A program made the position numbers and the translations under genes. A stretch of DNA of 64,000 bases, from assembly GCF_013087525.1 (NCBI RefSeq), contig NZ_JABFCS010000001.1, positions 4,154,001 through 4,218,000 on the forward strand, in the 5' to 3' direction. The notes below the pieces were generated by a model. It searched no databases. It was not told where the DNA came from and saw only the letters and a program-made list of their open reading frames with translations. This document shows, piece after piece, positions 32,459-42,434 of the stretch (its first letter is position 1; every line of letters begins with the position of its first letter). This DNA comes from Ramlibacter montanisoli. Lineage in GTDB: Bacteria > Pseudomonadota > Gammaproteobacteria > Burkholderiales > Burkholderiaceae_C.

Positions 32459-32914
32459 ATGAAGTTTGCTGCCACCCTCGCCGTCGCCGCCGCAGCGTTC
32501 ACGCTGGCAACCCCCGCCTCCGCCCAGTTCGCGAAGCCGGAAGACGCGGTGAAGTATCGCCAGAGTTCCATGTTCGTGCTCGGCCAGCACTTCGGCCGCA
32601 TCGGCGCCATGGCCAACGGCCGCGTGCCCTACGACGCGCAGGCCGCCGTTGCGAACGCGGAAGTGGTCGCCGACATGGCCAAGCTGCCCTGGCCCGGCTT
32701 CCACGTCAGCACCAAGGACGTGACCCAGACCAAGGCCAAGGGCGAGATCTGGGCCGAGCAGGTCAAGTTCAAGGAAGGCGCCGACAAGATGCAGGCCGAA
32801 ACGCAGAAACTGCTGGCCGCCGCCAAGACCAACAACCTCGACACCCTGAAGACGCAGTTCGGCCAGACCGCGCAGACCTGCAAGGCCTGCCACGACAACT
32901 ACCGCAACCAGTGA
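32459..32914 (+). CDS. Cytochrome c' (class II cytochrome c)
   Basis: A 151-residue periplasmic four-helix cytochrome. Signal peptide ends at ASAQ. The heme attachment CKACH near the C-terminus with the preceding FGQTAQT is typical of class II; helices FAKPEDAVKYRQSSMFVLGQ and DKMQAETQKLLAAAK match. Cytochromes c' bind NO and CO and may protect against nitrosative stress. Own terminator downstream; divergent from b561. Confidence 0.93.
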   Translation: MKFAATLAVAAAAFTLATPASAQFAKPEDAVKYRQSSMFVLGQHFGRIGAMANGRVPYDAQAAVANAEVVADMAKLPWPGFHVSTKDVTQTKAKGEIWAEQVKFKEGADKMQAETQKLLAAAKTNNLDTLKTQFGQTAQTCKACHDNYRNQ

Positions 32915-32934
32915 GCACTGGCGGCACCATGAAG

Positions 32935-32959
32935 AAAGCCCCGCGACGCGGGGCTTTTT
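32935..32959 (+). terminator. Intrinsic terminator after cytochrome c'
   Basis: AAAGCCCCGC-GAC-GCGGGGCTTT followed by TT. Confidence 0.85.
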
Positions 32960-32981
32960 CCTTTGGGCTCGCACCTGCGGA

Positions 32982-33484
32982 TCAGGTCTCCGCCAGCAGC
33001 TTCTCGATCAGCTGGTGCAGCTCGCGAAGTTCGGCTCGCCGACATAGCGCTTCACGATCTCGCCCTTCCGGTTCACCAGGTAGGTGGTGGGCGTCAGCTG
33101 CACGTCGCCCCAGGCCTTGGCGACGCCGCCGGTGTTGTCGATGGCGACGCTGAAGGGCAGCTTGCGCGTCTGCGCGAAGTTGACGACGTAGCTCGGTGGG
33201 TCGTAGCTCATGGCCACGGCCACGTGCTCGTAGCCCCTGGCCTTGTACTTGTCGAAGGTGGAGACCATCTTCGGCATCTCCGCCACGCAGGTGGTGCAGC
33301 TGGTCGCCCAGAAATTCACCAGGGCCACCTTGCCCTTGAGGTCGCTGGTGGTCTTCTTCGATCCGTCCAGCAGCACGAAGGTCGTCTCCGGCGCCGCGGA
33401 CGATCCGCCTGCCACGAAGAATGCGCCCGCTGCCGCGATGGCCAGCGCCGCCGCTCCCAGGATCCACTTGCTCTTGCCCGCCAT
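32982..33484 (-). CDS. TlpA/ResA-like thiol-disulfide oxidoreductase (one frameshift)
   Basis: About 167 residues, anchored or secreted by an N-terminal hydrophobic segment (WILGAAALAIAAAGAFFVAG). The redox motif is in NFWATSCTTCVAEMPKM (CTTC), and PTTYLVNRKGEIV carries the cis-Pro. One G is missing near 33021-33026; repair gives GEPNFAELHQLIEKLLAET. Such proteins reduce apocytochrome cysteines or other periplasmic thiols; the neighbouring c-type cytochrome fits but proves nothing. Confidence 0.88.
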
Positions 33485-33587
33485 GTCTGCTCTGCCTTGT
33501 GCGCCATGGTGGCGCTGCAGGAAGGATTCTGGCCCAAGGGAAAAGTTCGCGCCGCGCGCCGCCTGCTTGACCCCTGGCAAGGCCCGC

Positions 33588-34322
33588 TCAGGCGCAGGCC
33601 ACCAGCATGCGCGCCAGCTCCTGCGGCGCGCTCACCATCGGGTCGTGCCCGGTGGCCAGTTCGTGCACGCGGATGCCGCCGCCCGCGGACCAGGCGCCGT
33701 CCCAGAAGTTCGCATCGCGCACGCGCGGGCGGATCGAATCGATGGTGCCGAGGCGCGGCTGCACGCAGTCGATGAAGGTGCGCGGCACGGCCGCCACGCG
33801 CTTCGGGTCGAACTGCAGTGCCGCCTGGTAGGTGTGGCCGGGATGCGGCGTCTGGCGGCGCTGCACCCAGGCGTGGTCTTCGGCAGCCAGGCCGAACACC
33901 GCGGGATCGGGCGCGGGGAAGCTGTAGTCGTCGGAGGCCTTGGCGGCGGCGAGGCGCGCCTCGCGCGTGGCGCTGGCGTGTGTGCTGCTCCAGCTCTCGC
34001 CCGGCTTGGGCACCACCGCGTCCACGTACACCAGGTGCTTCAGGCGCTGCGGCATGCGGTCGGCGATGGCCGTGCCTATCATGCCGGCGTACGAGTGCGC
34101 GGCCAGCACCACGTCCTGCAGCTCCTCGGCCTCGATCAGGCCGGCGACGTCGGCGATGTGCGTCTCCAGCGTGATGAGCGGCGACATCAGGTGCGCCCGC
34201 TCGCCCACGCCGGTGAGCGTCGGCGCGAACGCACGGTGCCCTTGCGCATGCAGCGCATCCACCACCCGCCGCCAGCACCAGCCGCCATGCCATGCGCCGT
34301 GCACGAGAACGAAGTTCGCCAT
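33588..34322 (-). CDS. Alpha/beta hydrolase (esterase/hydroxynitrile-lyase-like)
   Basis: A 244-residue cytoplasmic hydrolase. MANFVLVHGAWHGGWCWRRV has the oxyanion-hole His-Gly; nucleophile Ser in AAHSYAGM; Asp and His expected in the C-terminal third (HELATGHDPMVS). This subgroup includes plant salicylate esterases and bacterial EstC. Its ATG overlaps the stop of the CoA transferase gene, suggesting joint function on a thioester or ester substrate. Confidence 0.87.
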   Translation of the reverse strand: MANFVLVHGAWHGGWCWRRVVDALHAQGHRAFAPTLTGVGERAHLMSPLITLETHIADVAGLIEAEELQDVVLAAHSYAGMIGTAIADRMPQRLKHLVYVDAVVPKPGESWSSTHASATREARLAAAKASDDYSFPAPDPAVFGLAAEDHAWVQRRQTPHPGHTYQAALQFDPKRVAAVPRTFIDCVQPRLGTIDSIRPRVRDANFWDGAWSAGGGIRVHELATGHDPMVSAPQELARMLVACA

Positions 34323-35566
34323 CAGATCACCTCCTGGGCGCGCAGCGCCGCAATGCGTCCGGCATCCCAGCCCAGGACTTCCGCCAGCACCTGGCCGGTG
34401 TGCTGCCCGAGCAGCGGCGGCGGGATGTCCGTGCGGACCGGCGTGCCACTGAGTTTGAGGGGACTCGCAACCAGGTCCAGCGCACCGGCGAGCGGATGAT
34501 CCCACCGGTGCACCATGCCGCGGCCGCGCACCTGCGGGTCGGCGAACACTTCGGCCAGGTTGTTGATCGCGCCGCACGGCACCTTGGCCGCCTCCAGCGC
34601 CGGCAGCCAGTCGTACTTGCGCCGCGTCTTCATCACTTCTTCCAGCAGCGGCACCAGCACGGCGCGGTTGCGCACGCGGTCCTGGTTCTTGGCGAAGCGC
34701 GGATCGCCGGCGAGCTCGGGCCGGCCCGCCACCTGGCAGAACTTGGCGAACTGGCCGTCGTTGCCCACGGCCAGGATGATGTGGTCCTTGCTGCCGTCGG
34801 CCGCGGGTGCCACTTCGAACACCTGGTAAGGCACGATGTTCTGGTGCGCGTTGCCGGCGCGGCCCGGCGCCTTGCCGCTCACGAGGTAGTTGGCGCCCAG
34901 GTTGGCGAGCATCGCCACCTGCGTGTCCAGCAGCGCCATGTCCAGGTGCTGGCCTTCGCCGGTGCGCTCCGCGTGGCGCAGCGCCGCGAGGATGCCGACC
35001 GCCGAATACATGCCGGTGAAGAGGTCGGCTACCGCCACGCCCACCTTCTGCGGGCCGCCGCCCAGGTCGTCGCGCTCGCCGGTGATGCTCATGAGCCCGC
35101 CCATGCCCTGGATCGCATAGTCGTAGCCGGCGCGCTCGCGGTAGGGACCGGTCTGGCCGAAGCCCGTCACGCTGCAATACACGATGCGCGGATTGATGGC
35201 GCGCAGCGCCTCGTAGTCCAGGCCGTAGCGCGCCATGTCGCCGACCTTGAAGTTCTCCACGAACACCTGGCAGTGCTGCGCCAGTTCGCGGATCAGCGCC
35301 TGGCCCTCGGGCCGCGCGATGTCGCAGGTGACCGAGCGCTTGTTGCGGTTGGTGCCCAGGTAGTAGGCCGCTTCCGCCGTGTCCTCGCCCGCGCGGTCCT
35401 TCAGGAAGGGCGGGCCCCAGGTGCGCGTGTCGTCGCCGGTGCCCGGGCGTTCGATCTTGATCACGTCCGCGCCCAGGTCGGCCAGCGTCTGCGTGCACCA
35501 CGGGCCCGCAAGCACGCGGGACAGGTCGAGCACGCGGATTCCATCGAGAGCATTCATGCGCTCCAT
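34322..35566 (-). CDS. CaiB/BaiF-type (family III) CoA transferase
   Basis: About 414 residues. LDLSRVLAGPWCTQTLADLGADVIKIERP (start LDLSRVLAGPWC) and GTNRNKRSVTCDI are family hallmarks; GEGQHLDMALLDTQ contains the likely catalytic Asp. It exchanges CoA between carboxylic acids by a ternary mechanism. ATG at 35566 or 35557 (MNALDGIRVLDLS) are both possible. Downstream hydrolase is translationally coupled. Substrates unknown. Confidence 0.9.
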   Translation of the reverse strand: MERMNALDGIRVLDLSRVLAGPWCTQTLADLGADVIKIERPGTGDDTRTWGPPFLKDRAGEDTAEAAYYLGTNRNKRSVTCDIARPEGQALIRELAQHCQVFVENFKVGDMARYGLDYEALRAINPRIVYCSVTGFGQTGPYRERAGYDYAIQGMGGLMSITGERDDLGGGPQKVGVAVADLFTGMYSAVGILAALRHAERTGEGQHLDMALLDTQVAMLANLGANYLVSGKAPGRAGNAHQNIVPYQVFEVAPAADGSKDHIILAVGNDGQFAKFCQVAGRPELAGDPRFAKNQDRVRNRAVLVPLLEEVMKTRRKYDWLPALEAAKVPCGAINNLAEVFADPQVRGRGMVHRWDHPLAGALDLVASPLKLSGTPVRTDIPPPLLGQHTGQVLAEVLGWDAGRIAALRAQEVI

Positions 35567-35631
35567 TATGGGGAAACGGATAATGGGCGCAGCGGACGCC
35601 AGAGCCGCGCATCCCTCCATCCAGGAAGCTC

Positions 35632-36855
35632 ATGTCCCTGCTCGCGCGCCGCCAGGTGGTGGCCGTCTTCCTTGCGTTCGCCTTCACGTACTTCTTCTCC
35701 GCACTGCTGCGGGCGATCACGGCGACCCTGTCGCCGACGCTGACGCAGGAGTTCCAGCTGCAGGCCGGCGACCTCGGCCTGCTGGCGGGTGGCTATTTCC
35801 TCGGCTTCTCGGCCATGCAGCTGCCGCTGGGCACCTGGCTGGACCGGCACGGGCCGAAGAAGGTGCTGGTGTGGTTCCTCGGCGTGGCGGTGGTCGGCTG
35901 CCTGGTATTCGCCTTCGCCACCAACTTCTCCACCTTGCTGGCGGCGCGCGTGCTGTGCGGCGCGGGTGTGGGAGCCTGCCTGATGGCGCCGCTGACCGGC
36001 TTTCGCCGCTGGTTCAGCCCGCAGGTGCAGTTGCGCACCAATTCCTGGATGCTGATGACGGGCTCCTTCGGCATGCTGGCCTCGACACTGCCTGTGCAGT
36101 GGCTGCTTCCGGTGGTCGGCTGGCGGCCGCTGTTCTGGGGCCTGGCCGTGCTGCTGGTGGTGGCGATCGCGGTGATCGCGCTGGTGGTGCCGAACTGGCA
36201 GGCCGTGCCGCACGAGCCCGGCAGCGAGCCCGGCAGCTACCGGGCCGTGTGGCGGCACCCCTATTTCTGGCAGATGTCGCCGATCGGCTTCTTCAACTAC
36301 GGCGGCATGATCGCCGTGCAGACCTTGTGGGCCGGGCCGTGGATGGTGCGCGTGACCGGCTTCGACCCGCTCGCGTCCGCCGCCGGACTGTTCACCATCA
36401 ACATCGCCATGCTGGTGACCTTCTGGACCTGGGGCCTGGTCACGCTGCGCCTGCAGCGGCGCGGGCTGGACGCCGACCGGCTGATCGCCTGGGGCACGCC
36501 GCTGAGCCTGCTGGCGCTGGCCGCGCTGATCCTGGCGGGGCCGCAGGCCGGGCCGCTGATGCTGGCCTTGTTCTGCGTCAGCACCACCTTCGTCGCCCTG
36601 GCCCAGCCCTCGGTCGGCATGGCCTTCCCGGCCTCGCTGGCCGGCCGGGCCCTGTCCGGCTACAACCTGGTGATCTTCGGCGGCGTGTTCGTCGTGCAGT
36701 GGGGCATCGGCCTGCTGATCGACGGCTTCGGGGCCCTCGGAATGGACGTGGTCAGCGCATTCCGTGCCGCCTTCGCCACGTACCTGGTCGCCAACGTGCT
36801 GTCCTATGGCTGGTTCCTGTGGAGCAGAAGCCATAATCGGCAGCAAAGCCCATGA
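35632..36855 (+). CDS. MFS transporter
   Basis: A 407-residue inner-membrane protein with 12 predicted helices. The loop 2-3 motif appears as LGTWLDRHGPKKVL, and GYFLGFSAMQLP precedes it. It resembles the group of MFS carriers with unassigned organic-anion substrates. It is divergent from the CoA transferase gene and overlaps the PTS EIIA gene by ATGA, though a functional link with the PTS is not evident. Confidence 0.88.
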   Translation: MSLLARRQVVAVFLAFAFTYFFSALLRAITATLSPTLTQEFQLQAGDLGLLAGGYFLGFSAMQLPLGTWLDRHGPKKVLVWFLGVAVVGCLVFAFATNFSTLLAARVLCGAGVGACLMAPLTGFRRWFSPQVQLRTNSWMLMTGSFGMLASTLPVQWLLPVVGWRPLFWGLAVLLVVAIAVIALVVPNWQAVPHEPGSEPGSYRAVWRHPYFWQMSPIGFFNYGGMIAVQTLWAGPWMVRVTGFDPLASAAGLFTINIAMLVTFWTWGLVTLRLQRRGLDADRLIAWGTPLSLLALAALILAGPQAGPLMLALFCVSTTFVALAQPSVGMAFPASLAGRALSGYNLVIFGGVFVVQWGIGLLIDGFGALGMDVVSAFRAAFATYLVANVLSYGWFLWSRSHNRQQSP

Positions 36856-37307
36856 ACGCCATCCTGCTGATCGCCCACGCGCCCCTGGCCAATGCCTTGC
36901 GGCAGTGCGCGCTCCACGTGTTCCCCGACTGCGGCGAGCATGTCGTGGCGATCGACGTGCAGCCCAACCTGTCGCCGGACGAGACGCTGGGCGCCGCGCG
37001 CATCGCGCTCGACCAGCTGGGCCGCCTGCCGCAGATCAAGGGCGTCCTGGTGCTGGCCGACATCTTCGGCGCCACGCCGAGCAACGTGGCCCAGAAGCTC
37101 GTGGACGGCGTGTCCTCGCGCCTGATCACGGGCGTGAACTTGCCCATGCTGCTGCGCTCGGTGAGCTACCGCCACGAGTCGCTGGACACGCTGGTGTCGC
37201 GCGCGGTGGTCGGCGGCACGCAGGGCGTGATGCAGGTGGCGATCACGGCGCCGCAGAACCAGCCTCGACGCAACCATGATCAAGAAGAACACGACCATCA
37301 ACAATAA
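36852..37307 (+). CDS. PTS EIIA component, mannose-type (regulatory)
   Basis: Up to 151 residues. His9 in LLIAHAPLANAL is the phosphorylation site; VLVLADIFGATPSNVAQK and SRLITGVNLPMLL are mannose-type EIIA signatures. The last 10 residues overlap the HPr start; one missing C near 37274 would instead end it at an ATGA overlap. No EIIB or EIIC is present, so it likely signals rather than transports, as in the Ralstonia PTS. Confidence 0.9.
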   Translation: MNAILLIAHAPLANALRQCALHVFPDCGEHVVAIDVQPNLSPDETLGAARIALDQLGRLPQIKGVLVLADIFGATPSNVAQKLVDGVSSRLITGVNLPMLLRSVSYRHESLDTLVSRAVVGGTQGVMQVAITAPQNQPRRNHDQEEHDHQQ

Positions 37308-37541
37308 GCTGGGACTGCATGCCCGCGCCTCCGCCAAGCTCACCAAGCTGGCGGGCAGCTATCCCTGCGAAGTCTGGATCAGCCGGGGAGCGGCGGGTGA
37401 ACGCCAAGAGCATCATGGGCGTGATGATGCTGGCCGCGGGCATGGGCACGGAAATCACGCTGGAGACCAGCGGCGACAAGGAGCAGGAAGCGATGGACGC
37501 TGCTGGCGCTGATCCACGACAAGTTCGGGGAGGGCGAGTGA
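37276..37541 (+). CDS. ptsH: Phosphocarrier protein HPr (two frameshifts)
   Basis: An 89-residue phosphocarrier between EI and EIIA. His15 in NKLGLHARASAKL and Ser46 region AKSIMGVMML are intact. Two bases are missing in the G run at 37385-37388 (between ISR and RRVNAKS) and two near 37499 (expected AMDALLALIHDKFGEGE). The TGA overlaps the GTG of ptsI. Three-gene order EIIA-HPr-EI is typical of Burkholderiales. Confidence 0.92.
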
Positions 37542-39304
37542 CCTTCTCCGTCCATGGCATCGCGGTCGCGCGTGGCATCGCCATCGGGCGCGCCGTGGTC
37601 ATGGGCTCGGGCCGCGCCGACGTGGTCCACTACTTCATCCAGCCCTCGCAGGTCGAGGCGGAGATCGAGCGCATCCGCGCCGGCCGCAATGCGGTCGTCG
37701 ACGAGATCCACCGGCTGCAGCAGACGATCACGACCATGGGGCCCAAGGAAGCCCCGCACGAACTGTCCGCGCTGCTGGACGTGCACCTGATGCTGCTGCA
37801 GGACGAGGAGCTGATCAGCGGCATCAAGCACTGGATCACCGACCGCCTGTACAACGCCGAATGGGCGTTGACCACCCAGCTGGAAGCGCTGTCGCGCCAG
37901 TTCGACGAGATGGAGGACGAGTACCTGCGCGAGCGCAAGGCCGACCTCGAGCAGGTGGCCGAACGCATCCTGCGCTACATGAAGGGCATGCCCTCGCCCG
38001 TGCAGCAACCGGCGCCGCGCCGCAAGACGCAGCAGGACCTGCTGCTGGACGACAGCGTGGACGTGCCGCTGGTGCTGGTGGCGCACGACCTGTCGCCGGC
38101 CGACATGCTGCAGTTCAAGCAGAGCGTGTTCGCCGGCTTCGTCACCGACGTCGGCGGCAAGACCTCGCACACCGCGATCGTCGCGCGCAGCCTGGACATC
38201 CCGGCGGTGGTCGGCGCACGTTCGGCCAGCAACCTGGTGCGGCAGGACGACTGGGTGATCATCGACGGCGACACCGGCGTGATGATCGTGGACCCCTCGC
38301 CAATCATCCTGGCCGAGTACGGCTTCAAGCAGCGCCAGGTGGAGCTGGAACGCGGCCGCCTGGGCCGCCTGCGCCACACGCCCGCCGTCACGCTCGACGG
38401 CCAGAAGGTGGAGCTGCTCGCCAACATCGAGCTGCCCGAGGACGCCGAGGGGGCGCTGCGGGTGGGCGCGGTCGGCGTCGGCCTGTTCCGCAGCGAGTTC
38501 CTATTCATGGGCCGCGGCATCGGCGACATGCCCGACGAGGAGGAACAGTACCTCGCCTACCGCAAGGCCGTGGAGGGCATGCAAGGGCTGCCGGTGACCA
38601 TCCGCACGCTCGACGTTGGCGCGGACAAGCCGCTGGACGAGAAGCCGCGCGACGAGGCGCACCTGAACCCCGCGCTGGGCCTGCGCGCGATCCGCTGGAG
38701 CCTGGCGGAGCCGGAGATGTTCCGCACGCAGCTGCGCGCCATCCTGCGCGCCTCGGCGCACGGCAAGGTGAACATGCTCATCCCCATGATCGCGCACGCC
38801 ACCGAGATCCGGCAGACGCTGTCGCTGATCGACTTCGCGCGGGCCGAGCTCGACAACCGCGGCGTGCCCTACGGCAACGTGCCGATCGGGGCGATGATCG
38901 AGATCCCCGCGGCCGCGCTGTCCCTGCGCACCTTCCTGAAGTACTTCGACTTCCTGTCGATCGGCACCAACGACCTCATCCAGTACACGCTGGCGATCGA
39001 CCGCGCCGACGAGTCGGTGGCCCACCTGTACGACCCCTGCCACCCGGCGGTGCTGCGCCTGATCGCCGGCACCATCTCCGAGTGCGTGCGCCAGGGCAAG
39101 GGCGTCAGCGTGTGCGGCGAGATGGCGGGCGACACGCAGTTCACCCGCCTGCTGCTCGGCCTGGGGCTGCGCAGCTTCTCCATGCACCCGGCGCAGATCC
39201 TCGCGGTCAAGCAGGAGGTGCTGCGCGCGGACGCCGGCCGGCTGGCGCCGTGGTCGCGCGAAGTCGTGGACTCCGAGGACCCTGGGCTGGCGCTGTCCGC
39301 CTGA
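37538..39304 (+). CDS. ptsI: PTS enzyme I
   Basis: A 588-residue PEP-protein phosphotransferase. The GTG start overlaps the ptsH stop (GTGA). The phospho-histidine is in GGKTSHTAIVARS; PEP-binding and catalytic segments LGLRAIRW, GTNDLIQYTLAIDR and the Cys of VCGEMAGD are intact. It phosphorylates HPr; in related bacteria this chain controls polyhydroxybutyrate turnover and other processes. Confidence 0.97.
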   Translation: MTFSVHGIAVARGIAIGRAVVMGSGRADVVHYFIQPSQVEAEIERIRAGRNAVVDEIHRLQQTITTMGPKEAPHELSALLDVHLMLLQDEELISGIKHWITDRLYNAEWALTTQLEALSRQFDEMEDEYLRERKADLEQVAERILRYMKGMPSPVQQPAPRRKTQQDLLLDDSVDVPLVLVAHDLSPADMLQFKQSVFAGFVTDVGGKTSHTAIVARSLDIPAVVGARSASNLVRQDDWVIIDGDTGVMIVDPSPIILAEYGFKQRQVELERGRLGRLRHTPAVTLDGQKVELLANIELPEDAEGALRVGAVGVGLFRSEFLFMGRGIGDMPDEEEQYLAYRKAVEGMQGLPVTIRTLDVGADKPLDEKPRDEAHLNPALGLRAIRWSLAEPEMFRTQLRAILRASAHGKVNMLIPMIAHATEIRQTLSLIDFARAELDNRGVPYGNVPIGAMIEIPAAALSLRTFLKYFDFLSIGTNDLIQYTLAIDRADESVAHLYDPCHPAVLRLIAGTISECVRQGKGVSVCGEMAGDTQFTRLLLGLGLRSFSMHPAQILAVKQEVLRADAGRLAPWSREVVDSEDPGLALSA

Positions 39305-39353
39305 ATTCGCCGAGTCGATCTACCATCGCTCCCAACCAACAGGGAGCATGGAC

Positions 39354-39884
39354 ATGAAGCTGGATGCAGGTCCTTTTCGGTGGCTGTTCGCGGCTGCGCT
39401 GCTGCTGGCGCTGGCTGCCTGCGGCGGGGGCGGCGGCGGCGGCAGTGGCGAGATTCGCACGATCAGCCCCGGAGGCGCGGCGCTGCAGGGCACGTGGCTG
39501 CGCACCATCACCTTCCAGGGAGGGACGGTCGGCGCCACCTCCACGCAGCTCACGGTGACGGCAGCGGACGTGCCGACCGAAAGCGAGGCCGGCGCGTTCA
39601 CGACCAGCACGGCCGCGGCATTGCAGGCGGGCCGGTTCCCGAACAAGACGGTGACCGCCAATGGCAGCACGATCTCGGTCACCGACCCCGACAGCGGCTT
39701 CACCGTGCAGGTGCACGGCCTGTCGATCACCAACTACGTGGGCTGCGGCTCCTGCGCAGTCGGCACGGCCGTCACCCTGACGATCACCGCCGACCTCACG
39801 GAGGGAGGACTGTTCGACGGGACCACGTTCACCACGGTCCGGCACAACGTGGTGCTGACCCTGCGCTACGAACGCGTCTCCTGA
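39354..39884 (+). CDS. Predicted lipoprotein, beta-sandwich-like
   Basis: About 176 residues with signal LLLALAACG (lipobox LAAC) and a polyglycine linker (GGGGGGGSG). The mature part is rich in Thr, Val and Gly with alternating strands (TLTITADLTEGG, VVLTLRYERVS) and two close cysteines (VGCGSCAVG). No family is recognised. ATG at 39354 is favoured by AGGGAG eight bases upstream; 39348 is also possible. Confidence 0.7.
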   Translation: MKLDAGPFRWLFAAALLLALAACGGGGGGGSGEIRTISPGGAALQGTWLRTITFQGGTVGATSTQLTVTAADVPTESEAGAFTTSTAAALQAGRFPNKTVTANGSTISVTDPDSGFTVQVHGLSITNYVGCGSCAVGTAVTLTITADLTEGGLFDGTTFTTVRHNVVLTLRYERVS

Positions 39885-39891
39885 CCAGGCG

Positions 39892-40713
39892 TCAGCGCGC
39901 CCGCGTCCCCAGCACCGCCGCACCGATGATCAGCGCCCCGGCGAACGCGATGCTCGCCGTGAACGCGCGTCCGGTGACCAGCACCAGCAGCGTGGTCGAA
40001 GCCAGCGGCGTGAGGTAGCTGAGGATGCCGATGTGGCGCGCGTCGCCGGTCTTCAGCGCCTTGTCCCAGAGGAAGAAGGCGGCGCCCAGCGGCCCCAGCC
40101 CCATCAGCGCGATGAACAGCCAGTCCCGTGAATGCAGCGTGGTCGCGGGCTCCAGCAGCGCATGGCAGGCGAGCGACAGCAGGCCCGAGACCAGGCCGAA
40201 CAGGCCGATCGCCGCCGTCGGGAAGGCCGGCACGCGCCGCGTCCACAGCGAGTAGCTGGCCCAGATGAAGGCGGAGGCCAGCGCCGGCAGGTAGCCCCAG
40301 GACCAGGTGCCGCTGGCGCTGCCCGCGCCGAGGATGGCGATGGCCGCGCCGGCAAAACCGGCCAGCCCGGCCACCACGTGCGCCGCCTTCAGTCGCAGGC
40401 CCGGCAGGAACACCGGCGCCAGCACCACGATCAGCAGCGGCCACAGGTAGTTCACCAGGTTCGCCTCTACCGGCGGCGCCACGCGGAAGGCGATGAACAG
40501 CAGGAAGTGGTAGCCGAACAGGCCGTAGAGGCCCAGGGCCAGCGTGCGCGCCGGCACCTTCCACTGGCGCGCGAGCGGCCAGGCCGGCACGCTGCCGATC
40601 ACGAGGGCCAGGCCGGTGAGCAGGAAGGGCGGGACGTGGCGCAGGGTGACGGCCAGCGAGGCGAGCGAGGCCCACAGCGCGATGGCACCGAGCGCGTAGA
40701 GCTTGGAATGCAT
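39892..40713 (-). CDS. EamA/DMT-superfamily transporter
   Basis: A 273-residue inner-membrane protein with ten predicted helices in two EamA repeats (about 5-130 and 145-270). [22 protein letters not shown] and [19 protein letters not shown] fit the drug/metabolite exporter family, possibly amino acids or aromatics. It is on the same strand as lipA, 35 bases downstream. Substrate unknown. Confidence 0.88.
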   Translation of the reverse strand: MHSKLYALGAIALWASLASLAVTLRHVPPFLLTGLALVIGSVPAWPLARQWKVPARTLALGLYGLFGYHFLLFIAFRVAPPVEANLVNYLWPLLIVVLAPVFLPGLRLKAAHVVAGLAGFAGAAIAILGAGSASGTWSWGYLPALASAFIWASYSLWTRRVPAFPTAAIGLFGLVSGLLSLACHALLEPATTLHSRDWLFIALMGLGPLGAAFFLWDKALKTGDARHIGILSYLTPLASTTLLVLVTGRAFTASIAFAGALIIGAAVLGTRAR

Positions 40714-40748
40714 GGGGCGCGAGCTTAGCGCGCCCGCCGGGCAGGGCC

Positions 40749-41748
40749 TCAGCCCTGGCCGTCGACCGCCACGCCCGCCGCGTGTGCCTGCTGGTCCGCG
40801 TGATAGAGAGTTGCGCACCATGGCGCCCACGGCGGCATGCGAGAAGCCCATCTCGTGGGCCTTCTGCTCGAACATCTTGAAGGTGTCCGGGTGCACGTAG
40901 CGGCGCACCGGCAGGTGCGAGGTGGTCGGCGCGAGGTACTGGCCGATGGTGAGCATCTCGATGTCGTGCGCGCGCATGTCGCGCATGGTCGCCAGGATCT
41001 CCTCGTCGGTCTCGCCCAGGCCGACCATCAGGCCGCTCTTGGTGGGGATGGCGGGGAACATCGCCTTGAACTTCTTCAGCAGGTTCAGGCTGAACTGGTA
41101 GTCGGAGCCGGGACGCGCTTCCCGGTACAGGCGCGGGATCGTCTCCAGGTTGTGGTTCATCACGTCCGGCGGCGCCGCCTTCAGGATCTCCAGCGCGCGG
41201 TCGTCGCGGCCGCGGAAGTCGGGTACCAGCACCTCGATCGTGGTGCCGGGCGAGAGCTCGCGGGTCTTGCGGATGCAGTCGACGAAATGGCCGGCGCCGC
41301 CGTCACGCAGGTCGTCGCGGTCCACGCTGGTGATCACCACGTACTTGAGCTTCAGGGCGGCGATGGTCTCGGCCAGCTTCTGCGGCTCGTTGGCGTCCAG
41401 GGGATCCGGGCGCCCGTGGCCCACGTCGCAGAAGGGGCAGCGGCGCGTGCACTTGTCGCCCATGATCATGAAGGTGGCCGTGCCCTTGCCGAAGCACTCG
41501 CCGATGTTGGGGCAGGAGGCTTCCTCGCACACGGTGTGCAGCTTCTGCTCGCGCAGGACCTGCTTGATCTCGTAGAAGCGCGAGCTCGCGGAGCCCGCCT
41601 TGACGCGGATCCAGTCCGGCTTCTTGAGGATCTCGCCCTGCTCCACCTTCACCGGGATGCGCGAGAGCTTGGCGGCCGCCTTCTGCTTGGCGGTGGCCTC
41701 GTAGGTCTCGACGGACTGCGCCTCGCGCACGACGTTGCTGGAGCTCAT
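40749..41748 (-). CDS. lipA: Lipoyl synthase (one frameshift)
   Basis: About 332 residues, a radical SAM enzyme inserting two sulfurs into octanoyl-protein. Auxiliary cluster [12 protein letters not shown] and SAM cluster [10 protein letters not shown] are intact. One extra base near 40804-40810 shifts the C-terminus; repair gives [16 protein letters not shown] with the conserved Ser that ligates the auxiliary cluster. Follows lipB by 15 bases. Confidence 0.96.
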
Positions 41749-41763
41749 GGGGGTCCTTGCGGG

Positions 41764-42429
41764 TCAGGAGAGCAGCGCCTCGAGCTTGTGGCCCAGCAAA
41801 GCGGCAGCCTCATTCCATGTGGTGGAAACGCCGATTGTAGAAAGGTCCACCGTCCGAAGTCCTGCGTAACCGCAAGGGTTGATCCGTTCGAAGGGTTGCA
41901 GGTCCATGGACACGTTCAGGGCCAGGCCGTGGTAGCTGCAATGGCGGCTCACCTTGATGCCCAGGGCGGCGACCTTGCCGAGGCCGGCGAAGGGGTCGCC
42001 GCCGGGCGCCGGGCCGGTCAGCGCCTCGTGCGAGGACGGGTCGGCCAGCCGGACGTAGATGCCGGGGGCGCCCGCCACCCGATGGCCGGTCACGCCGTAT
42101 TCGGCCAGGGTGCGGATCACCGCTTCCTCCAGCCGGTACACGTACTCCTTGACGAAGTAGCCGGCGCGCTGCAGGTTCACCAGGGGATAGGCGACCACCT
42201 GCCCGGGGCCGTGGTAGGTGACCTGGCCGCCGCGGTTGGTGGAGACCACGGGGATGTCCCCCGGATCGAGGACGTGGTCGGCCTTGCCCGCGAGCCCCTG
42301 CGTGAACACCGGCGGGTGTTCGCAGATCCAGAGTTCGTCGGGGGTGCCGGCGACGCGGCCTTCGGTGAAGGCCGCCATCGCCTGGTACGTGGGCAGGTAG
42401 TCCACCCGCCCCAGCACCTTGACTTGCAT
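41764..42429 (-). CDS. lipB: Octanoyl-[acyl carrier protein] transferase
   Basis: A 221-residue enzyme moving octanoate from ACP to lipoyl domains. [18 protein letters not shown] is the signature, with catalytic Lys in LGIKVSRH and Cys in INPCGYAG. Uninterrupted. Between ybeD and lipA. Confidence 0.97.
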   Translation of the reverse strand: MQVKVLGRVDYLPTYQAMAAFTEGRVAGTPDELWICEHPPVFTQGLAGKADHVLDPGDIPVVSTNRGGQVTYHGPGQVVAYPLVNLQRAGYFVKEYVYRLEEAVIRTLAEYGVTGHRVAGAPGIYVRLADPSSHEALTGPAPGGDPFAGLGKVAALGIKVSRHCSYHGLALNVSMDLQPFERINPCGYAGLRTVDLSTIGVSTTWNEAAALLGHKLEALLS

Positions 42430-42434
42430 GGTGC

